In this document: one piece after another, positions 32,833-44,637 of the stretch | Position numbering within the stretch: the stretch's first letter is position 1 | How the letters are laid out: each line of letters starts with the position of its first letter | Origin: Desarmillaria ectypa | Lineage: Eukaryota > Basidiomycota > Agaricomycetes > Agaricales > Physalacriaceae | Assembly: GCA_030407005.1 (NCBI GenBank) | Contig: JAUDYN010000007.1 | Span: forward strand, 2,790,001 to 2,854,000 | DNA length: 64,000 nt | Direction: 5' to 3' | The notes under the pieces: model-generated | The model's database searches: none | What the model was told of the DNA's origin: nothing | The model's input: the letters and a program-made list of their open reading frames with translations, nothing else | Position numbers and translations under genes: made by a program

Positions 32833-35800
32833 ATGGCTGACCCACTGCTCCTCTCGTCTCTACGCCTCCCTGCTGTGAGATCAAGGCCATCGTCGACATG
32901 TCTTCAGTGGTCTGACGATGGTCAAGTCTTTTTCGTATCAAACTCCATTGTGCACATCTTGGTTGGTATACATCTTCGTGTTCCTCCGTGATTTATCCCC
33001 ATTTTCCCTTAGACTCCCTATCATGCTGGTATTTACCCCAGCTGTAACATTCGAGGTGACAAGGAAACAGCAGGCACCTTGCAGTGGTCCCGGACGATTA
33101 TATGTCTCCAGAAGACAGATCTCCGCGACTGGTCCGCCGGCTCCCAAGGTATTAGCGTATATTATTTGACATGTAATGGTAATTGAAACTTCAATGCAGA
33201 ATGGGCCGCTCTCTCTCTTGGATCTTTCGACCCTCACGTCAAGGATGTTGCATGTTCCCCCAGTTATGTCACAGAAGACGGAGGGTATGCCCACCGGATC
33301 GGTTCAATTTAATTTTACGTTGACCCTCATCCGCAGGTGTGTGGCCGCCGTACTTAGTTCCAACATGGATCTGTCTTTGTGGTCAGCATCAAAGAATTCC
33401 ATCCAAGGAGAATGGATCAAGGCCAGTGTCGCGAGATTTCACCGTCCTCCGACGAATTTGACACAAACTTCAGGTCTTTGACGCTACACCTTTTCTGGTC
33501 GACCTGGCTTCCAACGGCATATCCGCGACAGGGTTGTCTCAGCTTCTCCAGGCACAAATAACTAGTGAGGAGGTTTACGGAGAAATGGAAAATATTTTGA
33601 CAAGCCCATTACACCCCGTATTAGGCATTACTTGGTCAAGGCAAGCGGATTTTTCCATAACGCCAGCTCCTTGTGTAGATGCCTCTCTTCTCGCTGCTGG
33701 GTCCCGCTCAGGCACCGTGTGTTTTTTGAGGTAAGAATGCATTCCCGGAGGGGTTATTTCTTTGACACGTTTCGTAGAATTGATGGAAAACTCGCATCGT
33801 TGCATCACATTAGGACTATCAGAGTGTCAAAAAAATGGGTGACTCACCTCGCCTTTAGCTCGTGGGTACACGAAGGTGATTTTCAATGTAGGTGCTTTGA
33901 CTGAGCCATAAATAAACGCCGAGAGGTCTGACGGTTCGTAGGCGGCGGCCTACTCGCGTATAGCACGTCTGATGGCTCGGTCGGGCTTGTCAAAATACAC
34001 TTGATGGCGCAGACTGCCGCCAATGATTATGTGACCTTTGAGCCCGAATATGTCGTGGACACTGCCTTTGAAGCCGCCCAGGGAATATTCTCGGCGGATC
34101 AAGACGGTACGACAGCGCTGGAATGGATCACATCCCAAGGGAGAGTCGGTATTTTCTCGTCGAATGAATTTACGTGGATATTCATGGCCGATTAGACGAT
34201 ACTTGTCAGATGTAGGCCTGGGGCAATTGACTTATGGTCTAAACTGTCAACGTGCTCGTGGTCGGGCACGCGTACCCTGATGATATGTCCGCATGTCTTG
34301 TCTGTTGGTTCCTCGGAGCTTCATCCCGTCACGGGCATCGTGTACATCCCGCAAAACGATGTTCTCCTGGTTAGTCTTTTCGATGGAACGATGCGAGTAA
34401 TACACAAGTTTTTTGTCAACCCGGAGTGGGCTCCCGAGTCTCCATCGCCTGTCAGCAGTCAATGCTTGTCGGAAGCTGTTCGCCGTATATTCATTGGAAC
34501 AGTCGAAGGGGTTGAGCAGGAAGAAGTAACAAATAATGACGTAAACCTGACTAGTGGCTTGATATCTTTCGACGGATGCGCGACCTTGCTTTGGACTCAA
34601 CAGTAAATCTCGCAAGCTGATACCATCATCATTAACGACATGTTACTGATTGCTGGTTTTATCCTAGGTCCTTCCGACCCGCGGATTTGAGTTGGAAGAT
34701 AGAAGCTCGACGCGACGCTGTTGTAATCGCCGCTCATCTCTCCAGTCACATGAACAGGACTGGAGATACATTTTTCCATGAACTCAAGGAAATACTTACC
34801 AGTTCCAAAAGCGGTGCGTGCTCGCTGTCCGGTAAAATACCGTGCGCTGAGTGACGTTTGGAATTCTATCCAGCTCACGGCGTAACCCCGGCCCATCTCC
34901 TTCGACCTGTGTTTCTATGGCTAAGTGAACTCCCCGACCTACACGCTGATATCCTCAAACTCCTGCGGTTCCTACCTGTCTCATGTCCATCTCAGTGCCA
35001 CTTTCCTCTTTGGTCGGAAGGATTGGGTAAGAAATTGAGAGGCAAATTCCGGAAGAGCCTTGCGAGAAGCCTCTATGGGTGTGATAAACTGTTGTCGCTT
35101 AGATTGCGCCTCTACGTCACGGAAGCATTGTCGGTTAGCCCATTCATTTACTATGTCTTCTCAATCTGTCTCCGTTCTCATCGTTGACAGAGATGTATTG
35201 GGACCCCCTCCGGAAGGGCGGAATGTATCAAAGTTGCAGAATTAATTTGCAAAATGATCTCACACATGACAATGCGGGGTTTGCTTCGACACCTTCACGC
35301 CGTGGTGCCTGTTTTGACTGGTGAGCAGGGTAGTTGACTGTTGTGGAGTCGTGCAGGAATGACGCAAAATCCTTTTAGCCAATGATATGCCATTCGTCCG
35401 AAGGGTTATCTATCTATCTTCATTGGCTGATTCTCCTCTGTCCGACCAAAGCGCTGCACGGGACCTGATGGATGCGATTGGTGCTATACAACCACCTATC
35501 ATCACCCATGCGCGTTTACAGGGAGAGGTCATAATGACGGAACCATGTCCTGCTTGTGGTGAAAAACTCGACATGACAACAACAACACGCCCAACCTGTG
35601 CGAACGGCCACCTATGGGGTAAATTGCTGCGATGATGCTTTAATGTTTTGCGCTGACGATATTTCGCTTTCGCTTCACCAGATTGCTGCACTGTTACATC
35701 TTTCATTATGGCAACACCCATGGTTCGGTCCTGTATCGGCTGCAAACGTAAGAGCTTCCTACCACTTTCTCGCCAGGGTGGATCGGCCAAGCCAAATTGG

Positions 35801-35896
35801 CTACCACCGATGGCACAAAGCTGGGTGGTTGAAGAGCTTCTTGAGGCCTGCAGACGATGTTTGTATTGTGGTAATAATTTTGTCTCTATAGTTTGA
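32833..35896 (+). CDS. TFIIIC90-like subunit (WD40 + TFIIIC zinc finger)
   Basis: Thirteen exons (32833-32961, 33013-33148, 33200-33284, 33337-33427, 33474-33730, 33778-33875, 33942-34158, 34210-34602, 34668-34813, 34874-35133, 35191-35320, 35379-35618, 35682-35896) give 798 aa. The N-terminal half is a divergent WD40 propeller (LQWSDDGQVFFVSNSIVHIL, SSNMDLSLWSASKN, CVDASLLAAGSRSGTV, IDLWSK). The C-terminus is the putative zinc finger of TFIIIC 90-kDa subunits: CPACGEKL, CANGHLW, RSCIGCKRKSFLP, and a closing VVEELLEACRRCLYCGN. TFIIIC recruits RNA polymerase III to tRNA and 5S genes. The fourth intron is ambiguous: GT donor at 33428 (GTCGCG) or GC donor at 33422. All other junctions are clear. 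Confidence 0.88.
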
Positions 35897-36805
35897 ATCT
35901 TTATCGAGTTGTCGTTTGGTGCTTGGTGATTATCATTCTTTGTCTTCTTGCTTCTGTCTAGATGTTGTACCAAGTGCTGTAACCCTATGAACTCGACGAA
36001 ATATATATATATATCGGTGATGGTAGCAGCTATCACCAATTTATCGCTATACCCTCTACTAAGATGGTTGAACCCCAGTGCGTTGGGTTGGCTCTTACTG
36101 CTGAGGTACATAATCATGGCAGTGGCGACACTGCTCCACTTTTGCAGTTGTAAACTCTATTAACTCAACCATCAGTGTCAAGGTACGCATGAAGCTAGCT
36201 CATAATTTCTCCTTCGGGAGACGTGCGAACCATCTATCAGTGTCCGGATGTTCTTGCGATGAATGTCATTCAGTTATGGTCGTTCCGGGTATCCTGGGTC
36301 CGTAAGGACTGTAACCAGGACGCACATGTAACATAACTTACACCCGTGGCGTGTAAAAATGATGTGGCTGCGACTGTCATTCACTTGCGGGTACTGTTTT
36401 GCGAAAGCTTGATAAGAAGGCCCGGGCAGCGGCTAGGTACCTCCGAGTCGGTCTCAATGTGTAACAAATGGACTAGTACTAACCGTTCGGAACTTGAAGA
36501 TCCGGAGACCGTGTCTATAACTGGTAGGAGTCTGGAGATAATCGATGAAGCCAGAGTCAATAATAATAATAATAATAATAAATACTCGGTTCAACCGCTT
36601 CCCTGAGCAAAGTGAGTTGGATTCAAAACCCTGAGCCGGGATCGACATCTTGAGTCAATAGCAATATTAAAGCTTCGCGTCTGGCGCGACAATCACCTGA
36701 CCCTGCCCTTTCAGTCTCGGCAATGCTTTGATTGCCGATTTCTTTCTCTTCTCTTCCATCCTCGAATTCGAATTCCGTCACTTCGAAACCCCTGGTGCTT
36801 TGAAA
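35897..36805. other. Intergenic with AT and AAT microsatellites
   Basis: About 900 bp. Contains an (AT)7 run at 36001-36014 and an AAT array at 36559-36583. No gene seen; the right end is the promoter of the acetyltransferase gene. Confidence 0.5.
36559..36583. repeat. AAT trinucleotide microsatellite
   Basis: About eight tandem AAT units in noncoding DNA, roughly 220 bp upstream of a start codon. Confidence 0.85.
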
Positions 36806-38334
36806 ATGTCCCCGTCCGACGAATCCCACGACTCAGACGAAACATTCAAGCCTACCAACCGACGTCAGCGGGTGAGTAAATTTGCCGATGTGGTGTATGT
36901 GGCCGTTTGATTCGTCACCGTGCTTTTCAGACTTCTACTATGACCAAACGGAGAAAGCTTAACGGAGGACGACAGCAATCGGATCTTGAATCGACAAACA
37001 AACCAAATATACCCTTAGATTCTTTTTTCCACCAAACACCCCGTGATTCTTCAGAACACGCATTTGAAGATATTTTTGAGCCTTTAGTTCCGGCCTACGT
37101 TAAAGTAAGAAACAATATACATGAAAAAGAGGGCGGAAAAGACGACTATGTTTGTATTACGTATCGTAGATACCCTCAAACCTTCGCTGATTTTTGTCTT
37201 TTAGGGCGTTCAACTCCAGACACTGACGCGTTATGAATCTTCATGCACCCTGGACTCATTTTCACAAAGAGACGTTCCCTATGCTACGCATTTTTTGCTC
37301 CGAAAGCTCAAGCTTGGTAGGGTATGACTTTGACATGCATCATTTAACCTCGAATTTCTCACTTGGACGAGGCACAGGAGCAGCGCAGAGTGAATATCAG
37401 CCCTGCCGATCCACTGTTAATTGAAAGCATAACCGGAGACACACTGCCATCTGTACAAGAACCGAAAGATTTCCCAAGCCCGAAGATTCTGGAAGCCTTG
37501 CAGGATATACAAACGACAGCATACGAGATCTCGTTTGCGTCTCGCCTGCAAGGAACAATGCCGCCTAGAACACCCGGACTGCTGGCTCTGGACTGGGAGA
37601 CAAAAACGCCGTGGATGGCGCTTATGAATGATGTTCGGCAACATTATCGCTTGGCGCAGTCGGTGTCCATTTTTTCTTGCGAACACGCACTAAGTGATGT
37701 TGTTCTAGCCCAGAGCAAACGCATGTCATTGAAACATCCGCTCCAATCGAATATTGCTCTCTCCGTGCTTGCCATCTTGATCAAGTACACGAGCTACTTG
37801 CACGGGCTTTCTGGGAGGGAATCGACGGTCCTTTTTTCATTTTTCCTATCTTCATGAATCTAAGCTGATGAAGCACTAGTAAGCGATTCCCTCGACTACT
37901 GGCCCGAAAGATGCACTGTTGTCGCAACGTATAAACGACTTGTTGTTGGGATAGCTATCATCAGCTCTCCCCGAGAGACATATATTACTTTTCTCGCGGT
38001 CAAACCGGGTTGGGACAATGCACAAATTGCTACGTATGTACCTTTTCTCGAATACCTTTATGCGATATATCATATTGTTCCAGGTCGATGCTGTATCATC
38101 TTATCCAACTAAACCCTCACAAAGACATTACGCTACACGTCTCGGCTAACAATCCTGCCTTGGTTTGTCGCCTTTTCCACGCTTTGCATACAACCTATAC
38201 TAACGCTACGAAAGTTGCTATATAATCGTTTCGGCTTCAAGGCTGAAGAGTTTATCGTTGGTTTCTACGAGGCCTACCTGGACCCTCAGATGCGCTCTTC
38301 AATGAATGCCTTTCGATTGCGACTCCGTCATTGA
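36806..38334 (+). CDS. KAT14/CSRP2BP-like GNAT acetyltransferase
   Basis: Exons 36806-36871, 36931-37104, 37205-37321, 37372-37658, 37709-37827, 37880-38033, 38084-38162 and 38215-38334 give 371 aa. A charged N-terminus is followed by an unrecognised middle, then a C-terminal GNAT domain whose blocks match the C-terminal acetyltransferase of animal KAT14, a subunit of the ATAC complex: QVHELLARAFWEGIDVSDSL, VVATYKRLVVGIAIIS, YITFLAVKPGW, DITLHVSANNPALLLYNRFG, FYEAYLDP and the terminal FRLRLRH. A histone or protein Lys acetyltransferase role is inferred. The acetyl-CoA motif A reads DNAQIAT where RRAGIAT-like sequence is usual (see findings). One intron (37105-37204, 100 nt) is the longest in the gene. 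Confidence 0.85.
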
Positions 38335-39187
38335 TTGTGATGCGACTGATGATCATGTTACGTTATGCCGCTCCTGCTTATTGGGCGTCTCCTGGCGTCG
38401 CACGAACCAGTGTGCGACCATCTGGCGCCCAATTCGAGCTCGTGGTATAGTTCGAATTCCTAAAAATGCCGTCGAGGACGAGCCCGTGGGAGTGGTCTCT
38501 TTCTCTCCTTCGGGTTAGTCCCCTTCGGTCCTCGGACACTGCTATTATGTACGGAATGTTTAACGGCCTCTGAAAACGGCGGCCGCTCAATCGTCGTCTA
38601 TTGACGTTGTACATAGTGCTCGTAGTCGCGTCACCACCGCAGCGCTTTCGAAGCAAAAGCATCCTGATTATGTCCCGAATTCTGTTCGACATGTCTTCGA
38701 GCAATTCTAGCTGTCTTCATTCCATCATTGCCCCGTATATCCGACGTCATACGCCATACGCCAACAAACTTGAGCTCCACTATGTTTTGATCCTCGATTA
38801 AAGCATTTGTCCGTTTGGCTAGTCGCAAGCTGCTCTTCTGATGTAAATATCCAACAATTTGGTTGTAAAAGGTACAACGATCTGAAACGCATCCTTTGAC
38901 GCCAACCTTCCCACTGCTCGCATCATGCTCCTACATAGATCATGCAGATTTCCGACTCACGGCGTTCTGCGAGCAGCGATATTAATAATTTCACACATTC
39001 TTGAATCTTAAGATTGTCTAGTGTGTATATTATTTGTATCGTGTTAATTGCAAGCCCCTAATAGACCACTTGACAGGAAAAGAACATAACCGATGTGAGA
39101 AAATCATCAAAACACTGCAGAAAAATATACAATGGGCTCACAGCCAAGGACCCAAGAAAAATTGTACCACTGCGCAATACGCCTTCA
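38335..39187. other. Intergenic between convergent genes
   Basis: About 850 bp; no gene recognised. Short open frames on both strands lack motifs. Confidence 0.5.
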
Positions 39188-40159
39188 TCAAGCAAACAAA
39201 GATACGGTCCTTCCTCCGTCAAAAATGCCCTTAGGACTGGTGACGTGCGTGATGCTCATTGCCCGTCTTTTTCTCCCTGCAAAGGCTTCCTCCACAGCCC
39301 CTATATACATCGAAGCAGCTCGCTTCCTGGTGCTGGGTGTTTTTGGTGTCCCCGCGTCCTGCTTCTCCTGCTTCTCCTCCGGGACGGGGTTGATGGATTC
39401 GATGGAGCGCCTGCGCTCGTTGACCTCGAAAGAGGACACTGCGGCATCATATACCCAGTGTCTTTTTCTGACACTAATGTCCTCCGTAGGCGCCTCGCTC
39501 GGCTGCCTCCTACCAACACATCGTTTCTTGATGATCCGTACATCGTCTGGTGTCTCCCTTTCCTTCTCCTTGCTCTTCTCCGACTTCTCTCTCATCGTAA
39601 CCAGATCTTTCGGCCTTCCGATAGCTCCGACTGTATGACTTCTTGGGCGTGTAGTTGTCGTCGTCGTTGTCGTCGCAACGCTCCCCCGACGAGGCCGACC
39701 TACAATAGCATCCTTATTGAATCGCACACGAGGTTCTGGCGACGCGATCACTGGTGCCACCTTCCTCTCCTTCTCCTTCGGTTTCCCCGGAGTCTCCGAT
39801 AAAGGTTTAAACTCGTTCTGCGACCGCTCCAGAACATCCTTGACCTTCTTGCCCCAGTCCTCCAACTCGTACAACTTGTGCAGCATCATCTTGAAGGTGA
39901 ATGGGTATCGCGCCCCAAGTGGGAACTTGCCTTCGGAGCCAGTAGCCACGGTGTTCCTTCGGCTTCGACCTTGAACTTGGGGGTGGGTATCAACAAGAGA
40001 CACGAGATTCCGCACGATAGGCTCGAGGTCCTTTGGCATGGCGTCGGCTAAGATTTGCTTGTCGTCCTCATCGTCGTCTTCTGTCATGCGAGACCGACGT
40101 GTGGCAATGTTCTCGAAGAGAGCAAAGAGGTTGGCGAATTCGGCGGTCTTGCTGTCCAT
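39188..40159 (-). CDS. Basic intronless protein, family unknown
   Basis: A single 323-codon exon. The N-terminal third is ordered-looking (MDSKTAEFANLFALFENIA ... MPKDLEPIVRNLVSLVDTHP) and includes a block KFPLGARYPFTFKMMLHKLY followed by ELEDWGKKVKDVLERSQNEF that looks conserved. The rest is basic and disordered, with a Thr run (VATTTTTTTTRPR), SV/RRGS-type sites and a Lys/Arg-rich end. A nuclear or regulatory role is only suggested by composition. The antisense strand is also open over much of the length, but the minus frame has the start, the amino-acid pattern and the length of a real gene. I do not recognise the family. Confidence 0.75.
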   Translation of the reverse strand: MDSKTAEFANLFALFENIATRRSRMTEDDDEDDKQILADAMPKDLEPIVRNLVSLVDTHPQVQGRSRRNTVATGSEGKFPLGARYPFTFKMMLHKLYELEDWGKKVKDVLERSQNEFKPLSETPGKPKEKERKVAPVIASPEPRVRFNKDAIVGRPRRGSVATTTTTTTTRPRSHTVGAIGRPKDLVTMREKSEKSKEKERETPDDVRIIKKRCVGRRQPSEAPTEDISVRKRHWVYDAAVSSFEVNERRRSIESINPVPEEKQEKQDAGTPKTPSTRKRAASMYIGAVEEAFAGRKRRAMSITHVTSPKGIFDGGRTVSLFA

Positions 40160-40626
40160 CGTGATGTCGGATTGGTGCGCAGTGTAGAGGTATAGGCGAA
40201 GAGCAAAGATGACGAGAAGTAGAATGGTCTCAGGCGACGGTGTGTCCGTTGAATGTTATAGAGAGGAACCAAAGTTTGGCTTTGATATAAAGACAGTCAA
40301 GGTAGCAATGATGGGTCACCATAATGTTTGGAACATTGGGTGGCATTGCATAATTGCTTCTTTAGTACTCTTATGGCATTGTTCGTTTATCGCCCTAGTA
40401 AAACTGTAGCACACGGGTCACGTCAGCGTCCTTGTTCAACAATGTTCAATCTTTGGCTACCTGAAAAAAATCTATGTTGTGGTAGCAAAACAGTCCAAAC
40501 ATGTACATAATACTTATCGTCGAAGCAAAGGAAAATTAAGCAGCAATAAACCATACAGCGTCCAAACACAGCATAGCATAAAAAAGGATGTTCGTAAAGG
40601 TACCGGTCGGGGCTAGCGTTCAGCTC
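40160..40626. other. Intergenic, tandem minus-strand genes
   Basis: About 470 bp with no gene seen; includes the promoter of the basic protein and the 3' flank of the F-box gene. Confidence 0.5.
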
Positions 40627-41926
40627 TCACCACGGCAATCGTCGCACTCGCACCCGGCCATTCTTTCTCAGAATCCAGACCTTCGTCTTGAAATCGCTTC
40701 CAACGATATCTGAATTAGTGTCCTCGACTTCGATCCCTCCTCCATCACTGTCATCGTCATCGGCCTTCTCGCCATTGGTTTCCCAATCACTATCACCGTA
40801 TCCAAAGAACGAACTCCAGCATATAGTCTGAAGGGCTCGGATTTTTTGCGCTATGATTAGACTGGCTGCCAACTCGTCCATGCGAACATCTTTCGCGTGA
40901 TCAGCACAGATATCGCATTCATTAGGAGCAGAGACAATTTCGGGATGTCCGAGATAACGAGGAGCATGCTGCATGTGAGAGTAGACGAGGTCTTCGTGAG
41001 AGAGAAACACTCCTAGGTGTAGATGCGTGAGATTTTTCAAGGGTTTTAGTGCGTTGGCGAATGCTGTCTACATAATAGAGAAGGTCAACATGCCTTGCCT
41101 CTATATATATTCCAAAGCTTACTGCTAAATCCTGAACTTCCAGAAATCGCTCAGGGACAGGTGAATGCATGGTACACGTGAGACTGTCCTCCAAGCAATA
41201 CCAGCAGTGAGAAAAGTTAAGTCTTTCGGTACAACTGAGATAGAGGTTGACAATAGAAGGAAAGGACTGAGCAATCCGCTGAAGCAGGTTGGTTTCGATA
41301 CGCGGTAAAGCGGTCAAAGTCAGAGTAGTCAGAGACATGACGGGAGAGCAAGATGTCAGATTGGTGCAGATGAGCTTGAAGCGCTGTTGGTAGGTGCTGA
41401 AGCCTTCGTGATTACAGTTGATGGAGAGTTCGTTTATGTTGGTGAGAAAGCATAGTTGTGAAGCATATGGTTGAGCCGATAGAATTCCTGAAGGTGCATG
41501 CACGGTCCTAGAGTTAAGATTACGTGTGATCTTAGCTTACTGGAGTCTCCATAGATGGCAATGCACGTACCTGATCCACGAGAAAGCACCTGCAATGGGC
41601 TCTTTCTCCAGTGATAGAAGCAGCCTGAAGGTGCTATCCAACTGCGACAGAGTATCGAGAGTCAAACTGCTAAGGTAGTGACGAAAGGCTATTTTCCGGA
41701 AACAAGAAGAAGCGAGGGTGAAAGATCTGATAAATGTGAATCCAGGATATTCCACGTCATTCGAGGCAAATACAAGAGCAAACTGAATGATTTCGTCCAA
41801 AATTTCTGTCGGGAGTCGAGGACTAGGGAGAGTAACAGATTTCTTGGACAGCGGCAGAGATAGTGTGCGTGCATTGTGCCTTCGCCGTTCAGTTATATGA
41901 GAGAAGCTGCGTCTGTATAAGACCAT
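40627..41926 (-). CDS. F-box / LRR-like protein (copy 1)
   Basis: Exons (minus) 41926-41571, 41507-41123 and 41067-40627 give 393 aa. An F-box motif near residues 38-75 (LPTEILDEIIQFAL ... FTLASSCFRKIAFRHYL) links Skp1 to substrates of SCF ubiquitin ligases. The rest has Leu-rich, LRR-like strands (FLTNINELSINC, MSLTTLTLTALPRIE, FPSIVNLYLSC, LKNLTHLHLGVFL) and an acidic tail. Agaricomycete genomes carry large, fast-evolving families of such proteins with unknown targets. The start is the first ATG in an open frame that extends slightly upstream. The stop follows a basic RVRVRRLPW end. Confidence 0.82.
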
Positions 41927-44637
41927 TAGTAGTAGGCGATGAAGGAAGGGAAGGAACACGAAGGAAAAGCGTTATAGGTCACATATGGAATTCTCACGGT
42001 ACCCCGCGTCGCGACGTGTATCTATCACGTGCAGTGACAGTGTTTCGTCATATAATATTCGTAGGATTATTTCTCATGGTAATTCCCTTGTCAAACCTAG
42101 ACCGCGTGTTGACTGTATGCATTCCAATTACCCACGAATTACAATTAATTATCCAAGTCGCCTCCAGGCAGATAAACCAGTCTACTGAGAATATGAACTG
42201 AAATTAAATATCCAATAAAGCAGTGAATTGGAAAAGCTATTAGCGTTTAAGCTCAAGCACCATGCGTAAGACCTAGTAGTATTTGTTTCGTAAGGTCTAT
42301 ATAGAGGATACTCCGTTCGTTAGTCTGAGAATTTGGGAAAATTAGTTGACATTTGGACATATATTATGGTTCTTTGATATACAGTTGAGTAATACGAAGC
42401 GCATGCAATTGTAATAGTCCCTAGCGGAGGTTGGTTCTGCAGTCGTGTAAACCTCTGTCTAGTTCCCACCAGAGTGACAGCAAGCTTCCTTATTCCGAGC
42501 TTCTGAGTTTGGAAAAGACCTCTTACTATACAACTGATTTCCCCGGAAGTCATTGGAGAGCTCCCGAGAACCATCATTCTAAACCCTTGCAGGATGTGAA
42601 TGTTATGTCAGAAGATATTGAGCAAACGGCAGAAAGAACTGTAGTTCCTCAAGCGCGATAAACGGGGACCTGGACATCTTACAATGTCAATCCTAAGCCT
42701 ATTCTGTCGGCTTGTCGTCACTTATGGGTTCTGATGTACCAAGACAGCAAGACCCGAGTCAAGAAGACATAAATGTTTAAATTGAAGTACCGGAGAAACT
42801 TAGTGGAGCTGGGAAGCTCTGATGATGATGATAGTCATTGGAAATATAGGCAGTCTTCTTTCTATGAGTTCGGGAAATATCCAAGGCCTAGTGTATATTG
42901 TGTACCGCGACCGAAGAAATCAATACAGTTCGATGTTGTCGACTATACTACAAGACGTCAGGCTCGCGTTTAGGAGCGATACTTATTCCCACATATATAG
43001 AGAAATTTAACGATGGGCGCTGACTGTTGTCCGCAGTCGAGTAAAGACAAACGACACTCATGTACATTCGGTCAGAAGCACAGTCAGATGAACAAGATAG
43101 ATGATCCACGAGAGACTAATCCAAAATAACGCCAATCAATAGTACAGGCATGTGAGCGCCCGCGATAAGGACACATTGTTTGCACAAGTGCGACGCCATC
43201 GCGAGTGATTTTGCTCTCGAAATCTTTGTATACCAGACTAGGTAGATGCCGTGAAACAAGACAGAGTGACTTGGTGAGAGCGCATGCCTTCGAAGGGATA
43301 GTATTCGTTCCGGGTCTTGAGCGGAGGCACGAGTAAATTTGGTTATCTCAAAAAGAGCCCTATAAAAAATTGACCGAGTGTACAGATCGATGTGGCCGGT
43401 ATCAAACCTAAAGCTTGAAGGATGAGTCCGAGGCAAGTGCCCCTTTAATGTGAAAATAGGTGACTTGGACCGTCGCACAGAGGTCCTGCTCAACGATTGC
43501 GATGATGATGATGATGTGTTTATCATAGGGCATCCGTTTCATATCGATGTATGTGAGCATTTTCCGAGCGACGACGCGGTGTGGCGCGTCGCGGCTATCA
43601 ATTTTTGTACCTGCTGAGTGGCATCGGAAAAGATAACGATGAAATGCATGCCATGCGCGAAGTTATGTCTAGACCGGCACTACCATGGAGGTAGCGGCAG
43701 TTTTGCAATTCTAGAGGTTCGGGCTCGTAACGATATTCATATGTTCCAGTCCTCACTGGACCTCGACCGCCAGGAGTAGCATTTCAAGACGCGGCGTGAT
43801 ACTTGCGTGATCTTGTCCGCGTACGCGTAGAAAGATAGAGAGAGATCCAAAGGCTAGTTCCTTTCAGTTTGGATATATACCGAGGACATTGCCTCAAGAG
43901 CTAGCCAGATTCTGGAAGAATGGGCAGGGCGAAAAAATCGGCACCGTCAAAAAAGGCAGCCAGCAAAGGCGGTCCGGTTACACCCGATGCTGTTAAAACG
44001 CAACATGGTTCAACAGCATCTGCTTTGACCTCGTCCTGACCTCCCATTTTCCACGCGCTCCCGGAATTCGCCTGAAGCCGTGACGCGTGAACTTGCAAAT
44101 GGCCTAGCCACATTGAAATACAAGTTCAACTTGTGTTTAGCCTAGTTTTTGCTTTGTCGACATACATTGACACTCTGAAAATCGTTTAAATGCAGTCTAC
44201 TTGGACGCGATCATCATAGTCCCACTCAACTTCCGTTCCAACTGGTATTCAAGCTCTGCGTTCAAGACAAATTCGTTGCCCCGTAAGGCCTGCTTTTCAT
44301 TGTGGCCCCATTAAAACACCGCTCATACACCGCCCAGGTTTTAGCATACCCAAATTTGTCGGCAACAGTGCAGCTATCGGTGTGGCGTTTGAAAGCCAAT
44401 TATAAGAACCACGCCAAGTTCACGTGTTGAATGTGCCATATTTCTTCAAGTTGAACCACATCCAACAAACAGCTCAAGCTACTGAGCAAAGCGCAATCTC
44501 GAACTTCAGAATACTCGCGGTTTTGATCCGAATGTCGACGGCTTACTCCTATCCGATAAGTATGTCATGACCCCATCGTACCCTCCTCTTCTTCTGAAAG
44601 TATCAACACAGATCTATCCGAATCCAGCTGGACCACA
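41927..44637. other. Gene-poor stretch between two F-box genes
   Basis: About 2.7 kb. Longest frames (43116-43526, minus, 136 codons; 42431-42661) match nothing I recognise and have no supporting splice context. No repeat or RNA gene was seen; the ends are promoters of the divergent F-box genes. Confidence 0.5.

Noticed and set aside
35410..36117. 235-codon minus-strand open frame
   Set aside because: It is antisense to the zinc-finger exons of the TFIIIC90-like gene, which has clear motifs and splice logic; the minus frame has none.
39095..39802. 235-codon plus-strand frame
   Set aside because: Overlaps antisense the 323-aa basic protein, whose frame is longer, starts with ATG and has a protein-like pattern.
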